Assembly (NCBI GenBank): GCA_035629175.1
Contig: DASPIL010000070.1
Span: forward strand, 60,566-124,565
DNA: 64,000 bases
DNA from: Verrucomicrobiia bacterium
Lineage (GTDB): Bacteria > Verrucomicrobiota > Verrucomicrobiia > Limisphaerales > DASXHY01
Reading direction: 5' to 3'
Positions 16,573 to 25,547 of this stretch are shown one piece after another. The translations under genes were made by a program, and so were the position numbers. The notes beneath the pieces are model-generated. The model made no database searches and was not told where the DNA came from. It worked only from the letters and a program-made list of their open reading frames with translations. Every line of letters starts with the position of its first letter. Position 1 is the stretch's first letter.

Positions 16573-17622
16573 ATGAAGACGATCGTAATCGACCATCGCG
16601 AAATTGGACCAGGAAAGCCAACGTATCTGATTGCCGAGATTTCGGCTAATCACAACCAATCCCTCAGCGAGGCTCTCGATCTGATCTCGCTTGCAAAAGA
16701 ATGCGGTGCAGACGCGGTTAAGATCCAAACGTACACTCCAGACACGATCACGCTAAATTGCGATAACAAGTACTTCCAACTCGGTGAAGGCACGCTCTGG
16801 GCCGGAAAGAACCTTTATAAGCTTTACGCCGAAGCATACACCCCTTGGGACTGGCATGCAGAAATGTTCGCGCACGCCAAAAAAGTAGGTGTGACATTGT
16901 TCTCGTCGCCATTTGATGAGACGGCAGTGGATCTTCTTGAACAACTTGAAGCTCCTGCTTACAAAATTGCTTCTTTTGAACTTGTACATTTGCCGCTGAT
17001 TGAGCGCGCTGCCAGGACCGGGAAACCACTTATTCTGTCGACCGGCATGGCGAGTTTGACTGAAATCGCCGAGGCTGTCGAAGCTGCACAGCGAGCGGGA
17101 TGTCGCGACCTCGCGCTGCTAAAGTGCACCAGCGCCTATCCGGCGCCCCCTGAGGAAGCGAATCTCCGTCGGATTCCGCACATGGCTGATGCATTCGGGG
17201 TTCCCGCTGGGCTAAGTGATCACACCATGGGAAGCGCGGTTGCCGTAGCTTCGGTTTGCCTTGGTGCATGCATCATTGAAAAGCACTTCACGAAGACGCG
17301 GTCGGTGCCGGGGCCTGACAGCGCATTTTCCATGGAACCAACAGAGTTCAAGGCGATGGTAGACGATGTGAGAACTGCGGAAAGATCGCTCGGCTCTGTC
17401 ACCTATGAGGTTACCGAAAAGGAACGGGCCACTCGGATTTTTCGCCGCTCAGTGTTTGTAGTAAAAGACGTCGCTGCCAACGCCGAACTCACGCCCGAAA
17501 ACATAAGGATCGTTCGGCCGTCTCACGGGCTTGCTCCAAAATATTTTGGTGCTTTGCTTGGCAGGAAAACCCGTTATGCACTCCGACGGGGAGAGCCGCT
17601 GAGGTGGAAAGATATTAATTAG
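16573..17622 (+). CDS. pseI: Pseudaminic acid synthase
   Basis: Condenses 6-deoxy-2,4-diacetamido-altrose with phosphoenolpyruvate to make pseudaminic acid. The 349 residues comprise a NeuB TIM barrel (1 to about 270) and a C-terminal SAF/antifreeze-like domain (about 290-349). Signatures: LIAEISANHNQS near the start, DAVKIQTYTPDT, LLKCTSAYPAP, GLSDHTMG and IIEKHFTKTRSVPGPDSAFS. The last favours PseI over NeuB or LegI. It begins 12 bases after the PseG/H fusion, completing the set B, C, H, G, I, F needed for CMP-pseudaminic acid. Confidence 0.94.
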   Translation: MKTIVIDHREIGPGKPTYLIAEISANHNQSLSEALDLISLAKECGADAVKIQTYTPDTITLNCDNKYFQLGEGTLWAGKNLYKLYAEAYTPWDWHAEMFAHAKKVGVTLFSSPFDETAVDLLEQLEAPAYKIASFELVHLPLIERAARTGKPLILSTGMASLTEIAEAVEAAQRAGCRDLALLKCTSAYPAPPEEANLRRIPHMADAFGVPAGLSDHTMGSAVAVASVCLGACIIEKHFTKTRSVPGPDSAFSMEPTEFKAMVDDVRTAERSLGSVTYEVTEKERATRIFRRSVFVVKDVAANAELTPENIRIVRPSHGLAPKYFGALLGRKTRYALRRGEPLRWKDIN

Positions 17623-17639
17623 GCCCATCGGACACGCCA

Positions 17640-18701
17640 ATGAACCTTCCGATACTCGCAAAGAATTTCGTTGGAAATGCAATCGCCGGTTTTCCGACCG
17701 AGGCGGAGTTTAAGTATGGCGAGCATACAAGCCTTAAAATGTCCATGGACGAGTTGAAAGATCTCGCTCGAGACCGGTCGCTTCGGACCCGGGAAATTCA
17801 CGCGCAGAATGACTTCTATGGGCATGCAACCGTGTTCAAGCACTATGCCGGAATTTCAAACGGCACAACATTGAAGGCGGTGGTTGAACACGGACTTTTC
17901 TTCGGAGGCTTTGTTTGGGATGAAGACATCAAATCGTGTCTGCCGTCAATCCTCACTTATTCCCGGACTCGGTTCCCGTATTTGAAAGCCAAAACGGAAA
18001 AGCGCTTGTTTGCTGTGGGCCCGATGATTGCATACGCGCCGCATCTTCTTTCCGCAGAATCGCTACGTTCTGAAAAACTGCGCTTGGGTAGAAACTTGCT
18101 GGTGTTCCCTGCTCATTCGACGCATTACGTGGATAGCGTTTTTGATATTGACGAGTACTGCCAACACATCGCTGGCCTTGCTGCGAGCTTCGATTCAGTA
18201 CGCATTTGTCTCTACTGGAAGGACGTTCTAAAAGGCTGGGGAGAAAAGTTCGCTCAACACGGTTTCGAATGCGTGACCGCAGGACACATATTCGATCCAC
18301 TTTTCCTCCCCCGGCTTAAAAGCCTTATCGAATGTGCTGCGTTCACGACATCGAACGAACTGGGTACGCATCTGGGCTATTGTGTCTTCCTGGGCAAAGG
18401 TCACCATCTCTTTTCGCACAACGTGAGGCGCCAAGCTCAACATACGGATATCTGCAAGCGGGACGCGCCGGATCGTTCAGGCATGCCGGATGTTGTGGAA
18501 ACCAAGAAGGCATTCTCCAGCTGGGCTGATCCACCGACACAATCACAACTGGAAGTCGCAGATCGCTATTGGGGTATCAGCGAAATCAAGACGGGATCAG
18601 AGCTCCGGAATGTATTCGCTGAGGCGGACGCGCTGTACACGAAAGGCAGAAATCCGTTGTTCCGGCTGCTCGACCCTTGTCGGTGGCTCGCCAGGAGCTG
18701 A
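17640..18701 (+). CDS. Protein of unknown function in the pse operon, candidate GT-B-like transferase
   Basis: This 353-residue soluble protein lies 17 bases behind pseI and six before the flippase, so it is certainly in the operon. It has no signal peptide or membrane span. The middle reads NLLVFPAHSTHYVDSVFDID, then VRICLYWKDVLKGWGEKFAQ, FECVTAGHIFDPLFLPRLKS and FTTSNELGTHLGYCVFLGK. An S-N-LGTH-GYC segment followed by a small residue and GK is what a nucleotide-sugar-binding GT-B C-domain looks like. I have seen similar proteins in O-antigen loci, where they are unnamed. Since no other gene in this operon is an obvious pseudaminyltransferase, it is the best local candidate; this is inference. 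It could alternatively be a non-catalytic assembly protein. Confidence 0.7.
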   Translation: MNLPILAKNFVGNAIAGFPTEAEFKYGEHTSLKMSMDELKDLARDRSLRTREIHAQNDFYGHATVFKHYAGISNGTTLKAVVEHGLFFGGFVWDEDIKSCLPSILTYSRTRFPYLKAKTEKRLFAVGPMIAYAPHLLSAESLRSEKLRLGRNLLVFPAHSTHYVDSVFDIDEYCQHIAGLAASFDSVRICLYWKDVLKGWGEKFAQHGFECVTAGHIFDPLFLPRLKSLIECAAFTTSNELGTHLGYCVFLGKGHHLFSHNVRRQAQHTDICKRDAPDRSGMPDVVETKKAFSSWADPPTQSQLEVADRYWGISEIKTGSELRNVFAEADALYTKGRNPLFRLLDPCRWLARS

Positions 18702-18707
18702 ATCGAC

Positions 18708-19988
18708 ATGCTCTGGAAACTACGATCACAGTGGCGAGGACCAAGTCCAACTGTTTTATTTGCCATCTCTAACGTAACGGTTTCCGCGTGTGCGCTCGCG
18801 GGCGCGCTTGTTTGTGCGAAGCTTCTAGCTCCACAGGAGATGGGCGCGTTTCAAACAGCAATGCTGCTCGTAACCTACTTAGGGTTTCTTCCCTTTGGCG
18901 TCGTCAATGGGTTCAACCGGCAGTATCCATTCCTCCTTGGCAAGGGGGATGAAGCTTCAGCCGATTTATTCGCTCGCAATGGATATTCAGTGTCCCGGGT
19001 CATGGGTGTAGTTGCTGCTGCGGTGGCAACCGGACAAGCAATTTGGTTTAAGCAGACGACGTCGGACACTGTCTTGTTCGTTGCAGCTTTGTCCGTTATT
19101 CCGGTTGCTGCATTATCCCAGGTTGGTGCGATACAGAACGCCATTGTCACAGGTCGCCATTTGTTTTTGTTAGCCGCCAAAGCCCAGTTCTCTTTAGCGA
19201 TTGTGACGCTTGGCCTGCTTTCTTTGGTCTGGCAGTTTGGTGCTTCAGGGCAGGCGGTTCGGCTTGTCGTTCTCGCAGCAGTCCCGTGGATAATTTACTC
19301 CTCTGCGACCCGATCCGCGCGAACGTGGCACTGGGACTGGCGAATCCTCTTCGACCTGATCAAGCGGGGGTTTCCAATATTAGCAATCGGGTACGCCTAC
19401 CAGGTGTTTTCAGTTGCAGATAGAACCCTCGTAGCGAAGGTCCTGGGATTAGAAGCCGTGGGTCATTACGCTTTGGCGGGCATCGCGATTGTCGCAATTC
19501 AAAGCGTCTACACGCCCCTGGCGGTGGCAACCTACTCAAAGGCAAACCATGCTTTCGGAAAATCCCCCCAGTGGTCAGTTCTCGTAGCTCCAGCGAAACG
19601 CCTGGTAGTCCTCGTGACCGTCACAGTTTTGCCCCTTGCGACGACAATCTACTTTGCCCTCCCAAGCCTCGTATCCTGGCTTCTGCCTGATTACTCGGAT
19701 GGAATACGAGCGGGGCAGATTGCCTGCGTCGCATCGGTGGCATTCTGCTATTGCGGCACCTCGTTTGTATTCAATGTTACAGGTCACAACTGGGTGTATG
19801 GTTCGCTGGTCAGCGGTGCTCTTGTTGTGTTTTTTGCCGTCGGGTTCATGATCCCTAAAAGCGATTTGTCGCTGGAATTGGTCGCAACGATCCGAACGAT
19901 CGTCACGATCATTTTATGCGTTCTTACCAACGCCTACGTTTTGTTCTATTTGATGAGGGGAATCAAACAGGAACGTGGAATGCGTTAA
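18708..19988 (+). CDS. Wzx-like oligosaccharide flippase
   Basis: A 426-residue polytopic protein with about 12 hydrophobic segments, beginning ISNVTVSACALAGALVCAKLLAP and followed by MGAFQTAMLLVTYLGFLPFG, the RfbX/Wzx (MATE-superfamily) start. It would move the undecaprenyl-linked repeat unit across the inner membrane. A GGAG stands nine bases before the ATG. Coming right after the nonulosonate genes, it suggests a pseudaminate-containing polymer exported by the Wzx/Wzy route. Confidence 0.88.
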   Translation: MLWKLRSQWRGPSPTVLFAISNVTVSACALAGALVCAKLLAPQEMGAFQTAMLLVTYLGFLPFGVVNGFNRQYPFLLGKGDEASADLFARNGYSVSRVMGVVAAAVATGQAIWFKQTTSDTVLFVAALSVIPVAALSQVGAIQNAIVTGRHLFLLAAKAQFSLAIVTLGLLSLVWQFGASGQAVRLVVLAAVPWIIYSSATRSARTWHWDWRILFDLIKRGFPILAIGYAYQVFSVADRTLVAKVLGLEAVGHYALAGIAIVAIQSVYTPLAVATYSKANHAFGKSPQWSVLVAPAKRLVVLVTVTVLPLATTIYFALPSLVSWLLPDYSDGIRAGQIACVASVAFCYCGTSFVFNVTGHNWVYGSLVSGALVVFFAVGFMIPKSDLSLELVATIRTIVTIILCVLTNAYVLFYLMRGIKQERGMR

Positions 19989-20035
19989 AATCATTTGCAT
20001 ACAGCCACTACCTATTGTAAGCGCCTGAAAAAGCA

Positions 20036-23000
20036 ATGAGTCAAATAAAGACGATTGATGGAGGATTTCGCCTGAAAATGCCCGAACGAATTGTAATTGG
20101 CGCGTGGCTCCTACTGATTGGTTGTGCCAGGACCGCTTCAGGCCGTTCTTTGTCAATAGTAACCGGTATTATGGTATTGGGTTATCCGGCGTTTGGCCAG
20201 GGACAATCAATTGAGTGGACAAATACGACTGGTGGTGAGTGGGCGCAACCTTCGAATTGGAATCCGAATCAGGTTCCTCATACCAATGACTCAGTCTTCA
20301 TTTCGGGTTCAAATCCATTGACTGTGTCACTTACAGCGGATGTAGCGGTTTCGAAACTCATCATTGGAACTGGTCTTCAGGGCACCAGTCCAGTGGTGCT
20401 TTCGATCTCAAACTACTCTCTCCGCGCAACCGAGGTTGTGGTGAAAAACTTCGGGATTCTCGATGCGATCAGTTGCACGATCGACAGCACGGTGCGGGTC
20501 GAAGCGGGAGGTTTGCTAAAGACACGATACCTGACACTCCCTGAGAATGCATCCTTGACGCTCGAGAAGGAGTCTAGCGCCAACGTCGATTTCGGAAAAC
20601 TGCACCTTCATGGGCCGCTGACGAATGCCGGCGTCTTAAACGTAACAAACTCAACCATCTCTATTTTTAATCAGGGTGGCATCAGAAACATGGAGAAGGG
20701 CTTGGTTCGACTTTGCGGCCAATCGTCGATTTCATCTGGTGATTCCGGGAACGGATTTTTTCAGAACGAAGGTTTGGTGACATCCGTGTCGGTATCGTCG
20801 CAGACCAACTTACCCCAGCAGTTTCCATTCGACTCTTATCCGACTCTTGCTGTCTCATCAAACCGACAAACGATATACATGGTTTTTCAGGGGATGACCG
20901 GAAACCATTTCACGACCAACTCCTGTTTGTTCTTTTCTACGAGTACTAACGCCGGATTGACCTGGGCAGATCCGCGAAAACTTCCGTTCGATTTCAGCGG
21001 GGTGCAGTTGTGGAATCCGACCCTGGGTATAACCGGTTCTGGTCGATTGTTGCTGCTGTGCCAACCCATTCGAGTTGAACCCGGTGTGGAATTTCTCCCA
21101 TCGCTCTCATTTGCTTCAGACGACAGCGGCGCCTCGTGGGTGACGCTCGGACAGATAAGCACAAACGATCTTCCTTCATCGCCGTTCGGCCAATATGTCG
21201 CATGGACACCGTTTGGTAATATTACAGAAAACAACGGAGTTTTGTTCGCGCCGTATTATGCGCGGGCTGCAAACAACTGGTATGCGCCTCATTGCCTCAA
21301 GTCCATCGACGGGGGCATGACCTGGACTGGGTATAGGATAGCGTTCGCTGGCCTCATCTCTGAGCCTGCTATAGTGCCGATCACAAAAGATTTGATCCTA
21401 TGCGTTACTCGATCGGAGATTTGGTCCACAAATCAAATTCGCTTTCCCAAGATGTTCTCATATTGGAGCACAAATGCAGGTGAGACCTGGTTTGCAGGCG
21501 GGAAATGGCTGGATAACTCGGCGCCCATCCTCAATGATCCCGCCTGCTTGGGAGTGTTCAGCAGTTCTAGTGGACCACGAATAGCGATTGCCTGGGGAAA
21601 CCGAACCGATTGTGAACTTTACGTCAGTCAGGCGCTCGTAAGTGAAACGTTTCACAATTTTGCGGCTCTGTATGAAAACCGAATCTCCATAGGAACCATT
21701 GGTAAGATCGGTCATAGCGCCGAGTTCGCAGCTGGCGGGTATCCTCAAATGGTTCCGCTTAACGACGACGGTATGTACTTGGTTTCGTGGTATTACGAAG
21801 GGGGGTACTCGGATCCATCCATTGCCTCCCTTCGTTTTGCGCTTGTTGATTTCAATGGTGAACCGGGCGGAACAAATATCCCCACGAAACTTAATGCGTT
21901 TCCTGCGAGTGTAGCTCGGGTCATTGTTCCGAGATTCGATAATCGATACGGGGAAGTTCGCAACGAATCAATCGATGGCTATCTGCAGTTCGATAATTTG
22001 AACGAAAGTGGCTTTGCGGGCGTTTATGAAGCAATTGAGCAAGCTGAGATTCAGTATTGCGGGGGGAATTCATTTGCACCGCTGATTCCGGATGCCGCTC
22101 TTCGACTGGCTGGAAGCGGACGCCATAAGTTTGTTTCGGGTGACTTGATGTTATTGAATGATGAAGTAAGCAGATTGGAACTGATTGGCGGCTATCTCAC
22201 TCTAGGTCCGAATTTTCAAGGTGGGACCATCTCCAATTTGGCGCTTCATGGAATTGATCTGACTAACAATCTGCCGGTGACGGGACGCCTATCAAGCACG
22301 AACGGCCAAATTACTGGTAACCTTGAAATCAGTACAGGCGGAGCTTTTGAAGCCATTGGAACTGGAATCGGTGCTTCATGGACTATACAGCGGGGTGCGA
22401 CTTCACATGTGAATGGATTAAGAATTCTTGCGAGTTCGAATGCGAGGTTGAATGAGGGCGGAAATCTGTTTGTTGATTCCGGAGGTATTTATTTGCATGG
22501 AGCTCTCACCAACGAGGGAACCATTTGTTTAACAAATGGGTCCGTACAGATTCTTGGTGGAGATTCGCAGAACCGAGGAGTGCTGGCGAATGCTGATAGT
22601 GGCCGGATCCGATTTCATGGGAACGGGGGAATCCTGGATCCGCAGAACAGCGCGCGATTGATTAATCGCGGAACTTTTGAGAAGACGAACCCGATCGCGA
22701 CCACCCGAATAGATGTGAAGGAATTCTACAATTACGGATCTCTTTCGGTTCGCTCAGGAATCCTTACCCTAGCAGACGTCACATTCAGCGAGACTAGTGA
22801 GGTGAGGTTGAGTGTCAGTAGTCAGGCCGATTATGGACGTCTTGTGCTGGAGCGCGCCGTGCATTTAGCGGGGACCGTCATACTGACAGTTATGGATGAG
22901 CTTGTAGCAAGCCCGGGCAACTCATTCGACCTCGTTTCTTTTCCAGGTCGAACCGGAGAGTTCGAGCGCGTTTATTTACCGCATGCGGGTTCATTGGCGT

Positions 23001-23275
23001 GGCATGCACAGCATTATGAAACATTCTTGCGCGTGCACGTGGACGGTGTCCCGCGCATACATTCGAAGTATCATGGGGATGCCCTGACAATCACTGGAAC
23101 TCACGGTACGCCTGGGGGTGAGTTTGTCCTTCTATGCACCACGAGTCTAGAAATTCCCCTTTCCCAATGGCAGCCGATCGCTACAAATCTTTTTGATGGG
23201 GACGGGCAATTCACTCTTGCGAACATCCTAGTCCCGGGCCAAACGGGAGGTTTTTTTCGAGTGCAGAGCCGTTGA
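20036..23275 (+). CDS. Large secreted protein with sialidase-like Asp-box (BNR) propeller
   Basis: A 1079-residue protein with two N-terminal hydrophobic stretches (20-30, ending LLIGC, a possible lipobox with C30; and 40-54), so it is exported, as lipoprotein or by signal peptidase I. Residues 57-250 and about 680-1000 resemble beta-rich autotransporter-like or G8-like repeats (W--PSNW-P-QVP---DSVFI at the start). Between them four Asp-boxes of the form S-(D/N)-G-(T/S)W occur at 303-310, 361-368, 423-430 and 478-485, spaced 55-62 residues, as in a sialidase six-bladed propeller. I do not see an (F/Y)RIP motif, so enzymatic activity is uncertain. The C-terminus ends GGFFRVQSR, a Verrucomicrobia secretion-type tail. 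It is the last gene of the pse operon strand run, 47 bases after the flippase. Confidence 0.8.
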   Translation: MSQIKTIDGGFRLKMPERIVIGAWLLLIGCARTASGRSLSIVTGIMVLGYPAFGQGQSIEWTNTTGGEWAQPSNWNPNQVPHTNDSVFISGSNPLTVSLTADVAVSKLIIGTGLQGTSPVVLSISNYSLRATEVVVKNFGILDAISCTIDSTVRVEAGGLLKTRYLTLPENASLTLEKESSANVDFGKLHLHGPLTNAGVLNVTNSTISIFNQGGIRNMEKGLVRLCGQSSISSGDSGNGFFQNEGLVTSVSVSSQTNLPQQFPFDSYPTLAVSSNRQTIYMVFQGMTGNHFTTNSCLFFSTSTNAGLTWADPRKLPFDFSGVQLWNPTLGITGSGRLLLLCQPIRVEPGVEFLPSLSFASDDSGASWVTLGQISTNDLPSSPFGQYVAWTPFGNITENNGVLFAPYYARAANNWYAPHCLKSIDGGMTWTGYRIAFAGLISEPAIVPITKDLILCVTRSEIWSTNQIRFPKMFSYWSTNAGETWFAGGKWLDNSAPILNDPACLGVFSSSSGPRIAIAWGNRTDCELYVSQALVSETFHNFAALYENRISIGTIGKIGHSAEFAAGGYPQMVPLNDDGMYLVSWYYEGGYSDPSIASLRFALVDFNGEPGGTNIPTKLNAFPASVARVIVPRFDNRYGEVRNESIDGYLQFDNLNESGFAGVYEAIEQAEIQYCGGNSFAPLIPDAALRLAGSGRHKFVSGDLMLLNDEVSRLELIGGYLTLGPNFQGGTISNLALHGIDLTNNLPVTGRLSSTNGQITGNLEISTGGAFEAIGTGIGASWTIQRGATSHVNGLRILASSNARLNEGGNLFVDSGGIYLHGALTNEGTICLTNGSVQILGGDSQNRGVLANADSGRIRFHGNGGILDPQNSARLINRGTFEKTNPIATTRIDVKEFYNYGSLSVRSGILTLADVTFSETSEVRLSVSSQADYGRLVLERAVHLAGTVILTVMDELVASPGNSFDLVSFPGRTGEFERVYLPHAGSLAWHAQHYETFLRVHVDGVPRIHSKYHGDALTITGTHGTPGGEFVLLCTTSLEIPLSQWQPIATNLFDGDGQFTLANILVPGQTGGFFRVQSR

Positions 23276-23391
23276 AGATGTTTTCCCATGACGTGCCGCC
23301 GTACCAACGGGAACTTCGCTTTGGAATTGTTGCGGCGAGTTGTTGCGATTATGGTAAAAGCCCGCTGCAAAGCCTTTCTAGAACTAGTGAT

Positions 23392-24228
23392 ATGATGAAA
23401 CTGAATGTTGGCTGCGGTGATCGTTTCGCGAAAGGATGGCTGAATGTCGACTTTCACCCTGTGAGCAAGAGTGTCAAACGAGTGAATCTGTTAGCAGGTT
23501 TGCCTTTTTCGGACAACAACTTCGATGTAGTCTATAGCAGTCATGTTCTGGAACATTTCTCGCGCGATGCTGCCGAGGGTCTTGCCCGTGAGATGCACCG
23601 CGTTTTGAAGCCGAATGGGATTATTCGCGTCGTTGTTCCTGATTTAGAGCAAACCTGTCGAGAATACCTGCGCATTCTGGAGCAAGCGACCACATCCGCT
23701 AATGCTCGCAGCCAGTATGAGTGGATCATGTTGGAATTGCTGGATCAACTTACGCGGGTTCATCCCTCAGGTCTGATGGCTGCCTTTTTCGAACGGCTGT
23801 CAAAAAGCAACAATGAGGAGATGATTGCCTACGTGCAAAGTCGAACCGAGAATACTCCCCTAATTTTCGTTAGGCCGAAAACTCGTGCAGAGAGGGTTCG
23901 AGATTTAAGCCTACCCAAGATGCTCACGAAGTTGGTCTACGTTTATATAGCTCTGGTAAAGCGATTGTTTCCCGGCCGTTTGCGCGATGCTATCGTGGAT
24001 GCCAGCAGGGTAGGTGAGAAGCATCGCTGGATGTATGATCGATTTGGCATGACGCTCCTGCTGCAGTCAGTTGGCTTTAGGGACATCACGTTTCTTTCGG
24101 CCAATGAATCTGCAATTCCAGACTTTGTGACAGATCACCTCGACACTCTGCCGGACGGACGACCCTATAAGAACGTTTCGCTCTATGCTGAGGCCCGGAA
24201 ATCAGCCTCAATGTTGTGTGACCCATGA
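23392..24228 (+). CDS. SAM-dependent methyltransferase (glycan-cluster type)
   Basis: I choose the ATG at 23392 (278 residues) because KLNVGCGDRFAKGWLNVDFHP then starts right at the N-terminus, as in this family; the open frame further up overlaps the preceding stop and is not methyltransferase-like. Motifs: NVGCGD, NNFDVVYSSHVLEHFS and RVLKPNGIIRVVVPDLE. The middle region (residues 110-200) is a family-typical insertion. The substrate is probably a sugar in the surface glycan, by context. The last 46 bases overlap the convergent glycosyltransferase gene. Confidence 0.83.
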   Translation: MMKLNVGCGDRFAKGWLNVDFHPVSKSVKRVNLLAGLPFSDNNFDVVYSSHVLEHFSRDAAEGLAREMHRVLKPNGIIRVVVPDLEQTCREYLRILEQATTSANARSQYEWIMLELLDQLTRVHPSGLMAAFFERLSKSNNEEMIAYVQSRTENTPLIFVRPKTRAERVRDLSLPKMLTKLVYVYIALVKRLFPGRLRDAIVDASRVGEKHRWMYDRFGMTLLLQSVGFRDITFLSANESAIPDFVTDHLDTLPDGRPYKNVSLYAEARKSASMLCDP

Positions 24229-25424
24229 TGGCCATTCTTCACGGTTGAAAAATAGGCGGCTACAAAGCTTTTCGCCATGCGCTTGGGAGAAAGATAGTCA
24301 CGAACTTTCGCCAACCTCGCAGGGTCCACAGTACCGTTTCGAAACAGCGGGTGAATAGCCGCTTTCTTGATCGCTGCCACGAATCCTTGCAGATCGTTCG
24401 AATCAAATAAGATTCCATTCTCGCCATCGATAATGTAGTCCGGAATTCCGCCTACACGGCTGCCGACAACCGGCAATCCTGAAACCGCCGCTTCTTTCAC
24501 GGCATTGGGACTAGTGTCTCCTCGGGTAGGAAACAGCATCATCGTTGCGCAAGCTAACTCGGCCGCCACGTCGGACGGGGCGAGGTCATGCCGAAACTGG
24601 ATCCGCTCGCGCAGTTTTTGTGACATTTGGGAACAAATGGATTTCTCCGATTCCTTATCAACCTTTCCAAGGACTGCTACGGTAAATGGATACTCTGCCG
24701 AGAGAATGTCGAGCCCTTTCAACAACAAGTCTCCCCCTTTCAGGTGGTTAACGGTTCCGACAAAAAGGAACCGCGGTGTAGCCTTCTCTGGAGTCCGCGA
24801 GACTTGATGGAAGACCCAATCCGGTGCGTGTTCGACCTGACGAATATTCAGTGCAGGCCACTTGTGCTTTAGAAACCTGACTGCAAAGGCCGACTCCGTC
24901 GTTACCAGTGGCGCGCGCGGGAGATAACGGCGTTCGAATCGAACCATAAAGCGGTGGTACGGGTCCAACCTGGTTACCTCGTTGTACCAGGTCAGTAGGC
25001 CTTGGACTGTCACCAAATAGGGATACTTCAATCTATGCGCAACGACCGATGCGCCCATCTCCGTTCCCCACGCGTGTACCAGGTCGGGCGAGATTTCGGC
25101 CATCTTGCGGCGAATCAACAGAGTGTCCATCCAGAACAGAGAGGGCGCCCGCATAGATCCGGGAGTCCTGATCAGGTGGAAGTGGACTCCGTTCCGCGTA
25201 AACGACATGCTTCGCGGGAATTGCTTTCGAAGGATCAGCACATGAAGCTCTACTTCCGCAGAATTCTCAAGTTCCCCCTCTAACACACGCATCCAGGAAA
25301 GTGGGTGCTGTCGTGGCAGGTTCGCGAGATCGCTTGGAACTTCCGACAACCACTCAACCGGAAATGCTGAAATCCAGGCGATTCTGAGCCGTTTACCGAC
25401 ATCCCGTGATACAACTGAATGCAT
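24183..25424 (-). CDS. Glycosyltransferase, GT4 (GT-B fold)
   Basis: A 413-residue protein with an N-terminal Rossmann start (LRIAWISAFPVEWLSEVPSD) and the C-terminal donor-binding half FLFVGTVNHLKGGDLLLKGL, LFPTRGDTSPNAVKEAAVSGLPVVGS and GGIPDYIIDGENGILF. The GT4 EX7E motif appears in the variant form P-A-KEA-VSGLP. It transfers a sugar to a lipid-linked or glycan acceptor on the cytoplasmic face; donor unknown. It is transcribed against the methyltransferase and its 3' end overlaps it by 46 bases. A 123-base gap separates it from the divergent Wzy-like gene. Confidence 0.87.
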   Translation of the reverse strand: MHSVVSRDVGKRLRIAWISAFPVEWLSEVPSDLANLPRQHPLSWMRVLEGELENSAEVELHVLILRKQFPRSMSFTRNGVHFHLIRTPGSMRAPSLFWMDTLLIRRKMAEISPDLVHAWGTEMGASVVAHRLKYPYLVTVQGLLTWYNEVTRLDPYHRFMVRFERRYLPRAPLVTTESAFAVRFLKHKWPALNIRQVEHAPDWVFHQVSRTPEKATPRFLFVGTVNHLKGGDLLLKGLDILSAEYPFTVAVLGKVDKESEKSICSQMSQKLRERIQFRHDLAPSDVAAELACATMMLFPTRGDTSPNAVKEAAVSGLPVVGSRVGGIPDYIIDGENGILFDSNDLQGFVAAIKKAAIHPLFRNGTVDPARLAKVRDYLSPKRMAKSFVAAYFSTVKNGHHGSHNIEADFRASA

Positions 25425-25547
25425 GAATGGGTGGAGTCTAAAGATGGTTTAATCCCTGCCGAGCCAAAACAATCGGATTGCAGCCGTTTTTGTGGATGCT
25501 AAAGTTGGACCCGTTGAATCGTCCGCTCAAGGCGGCATTCCGTTGAA

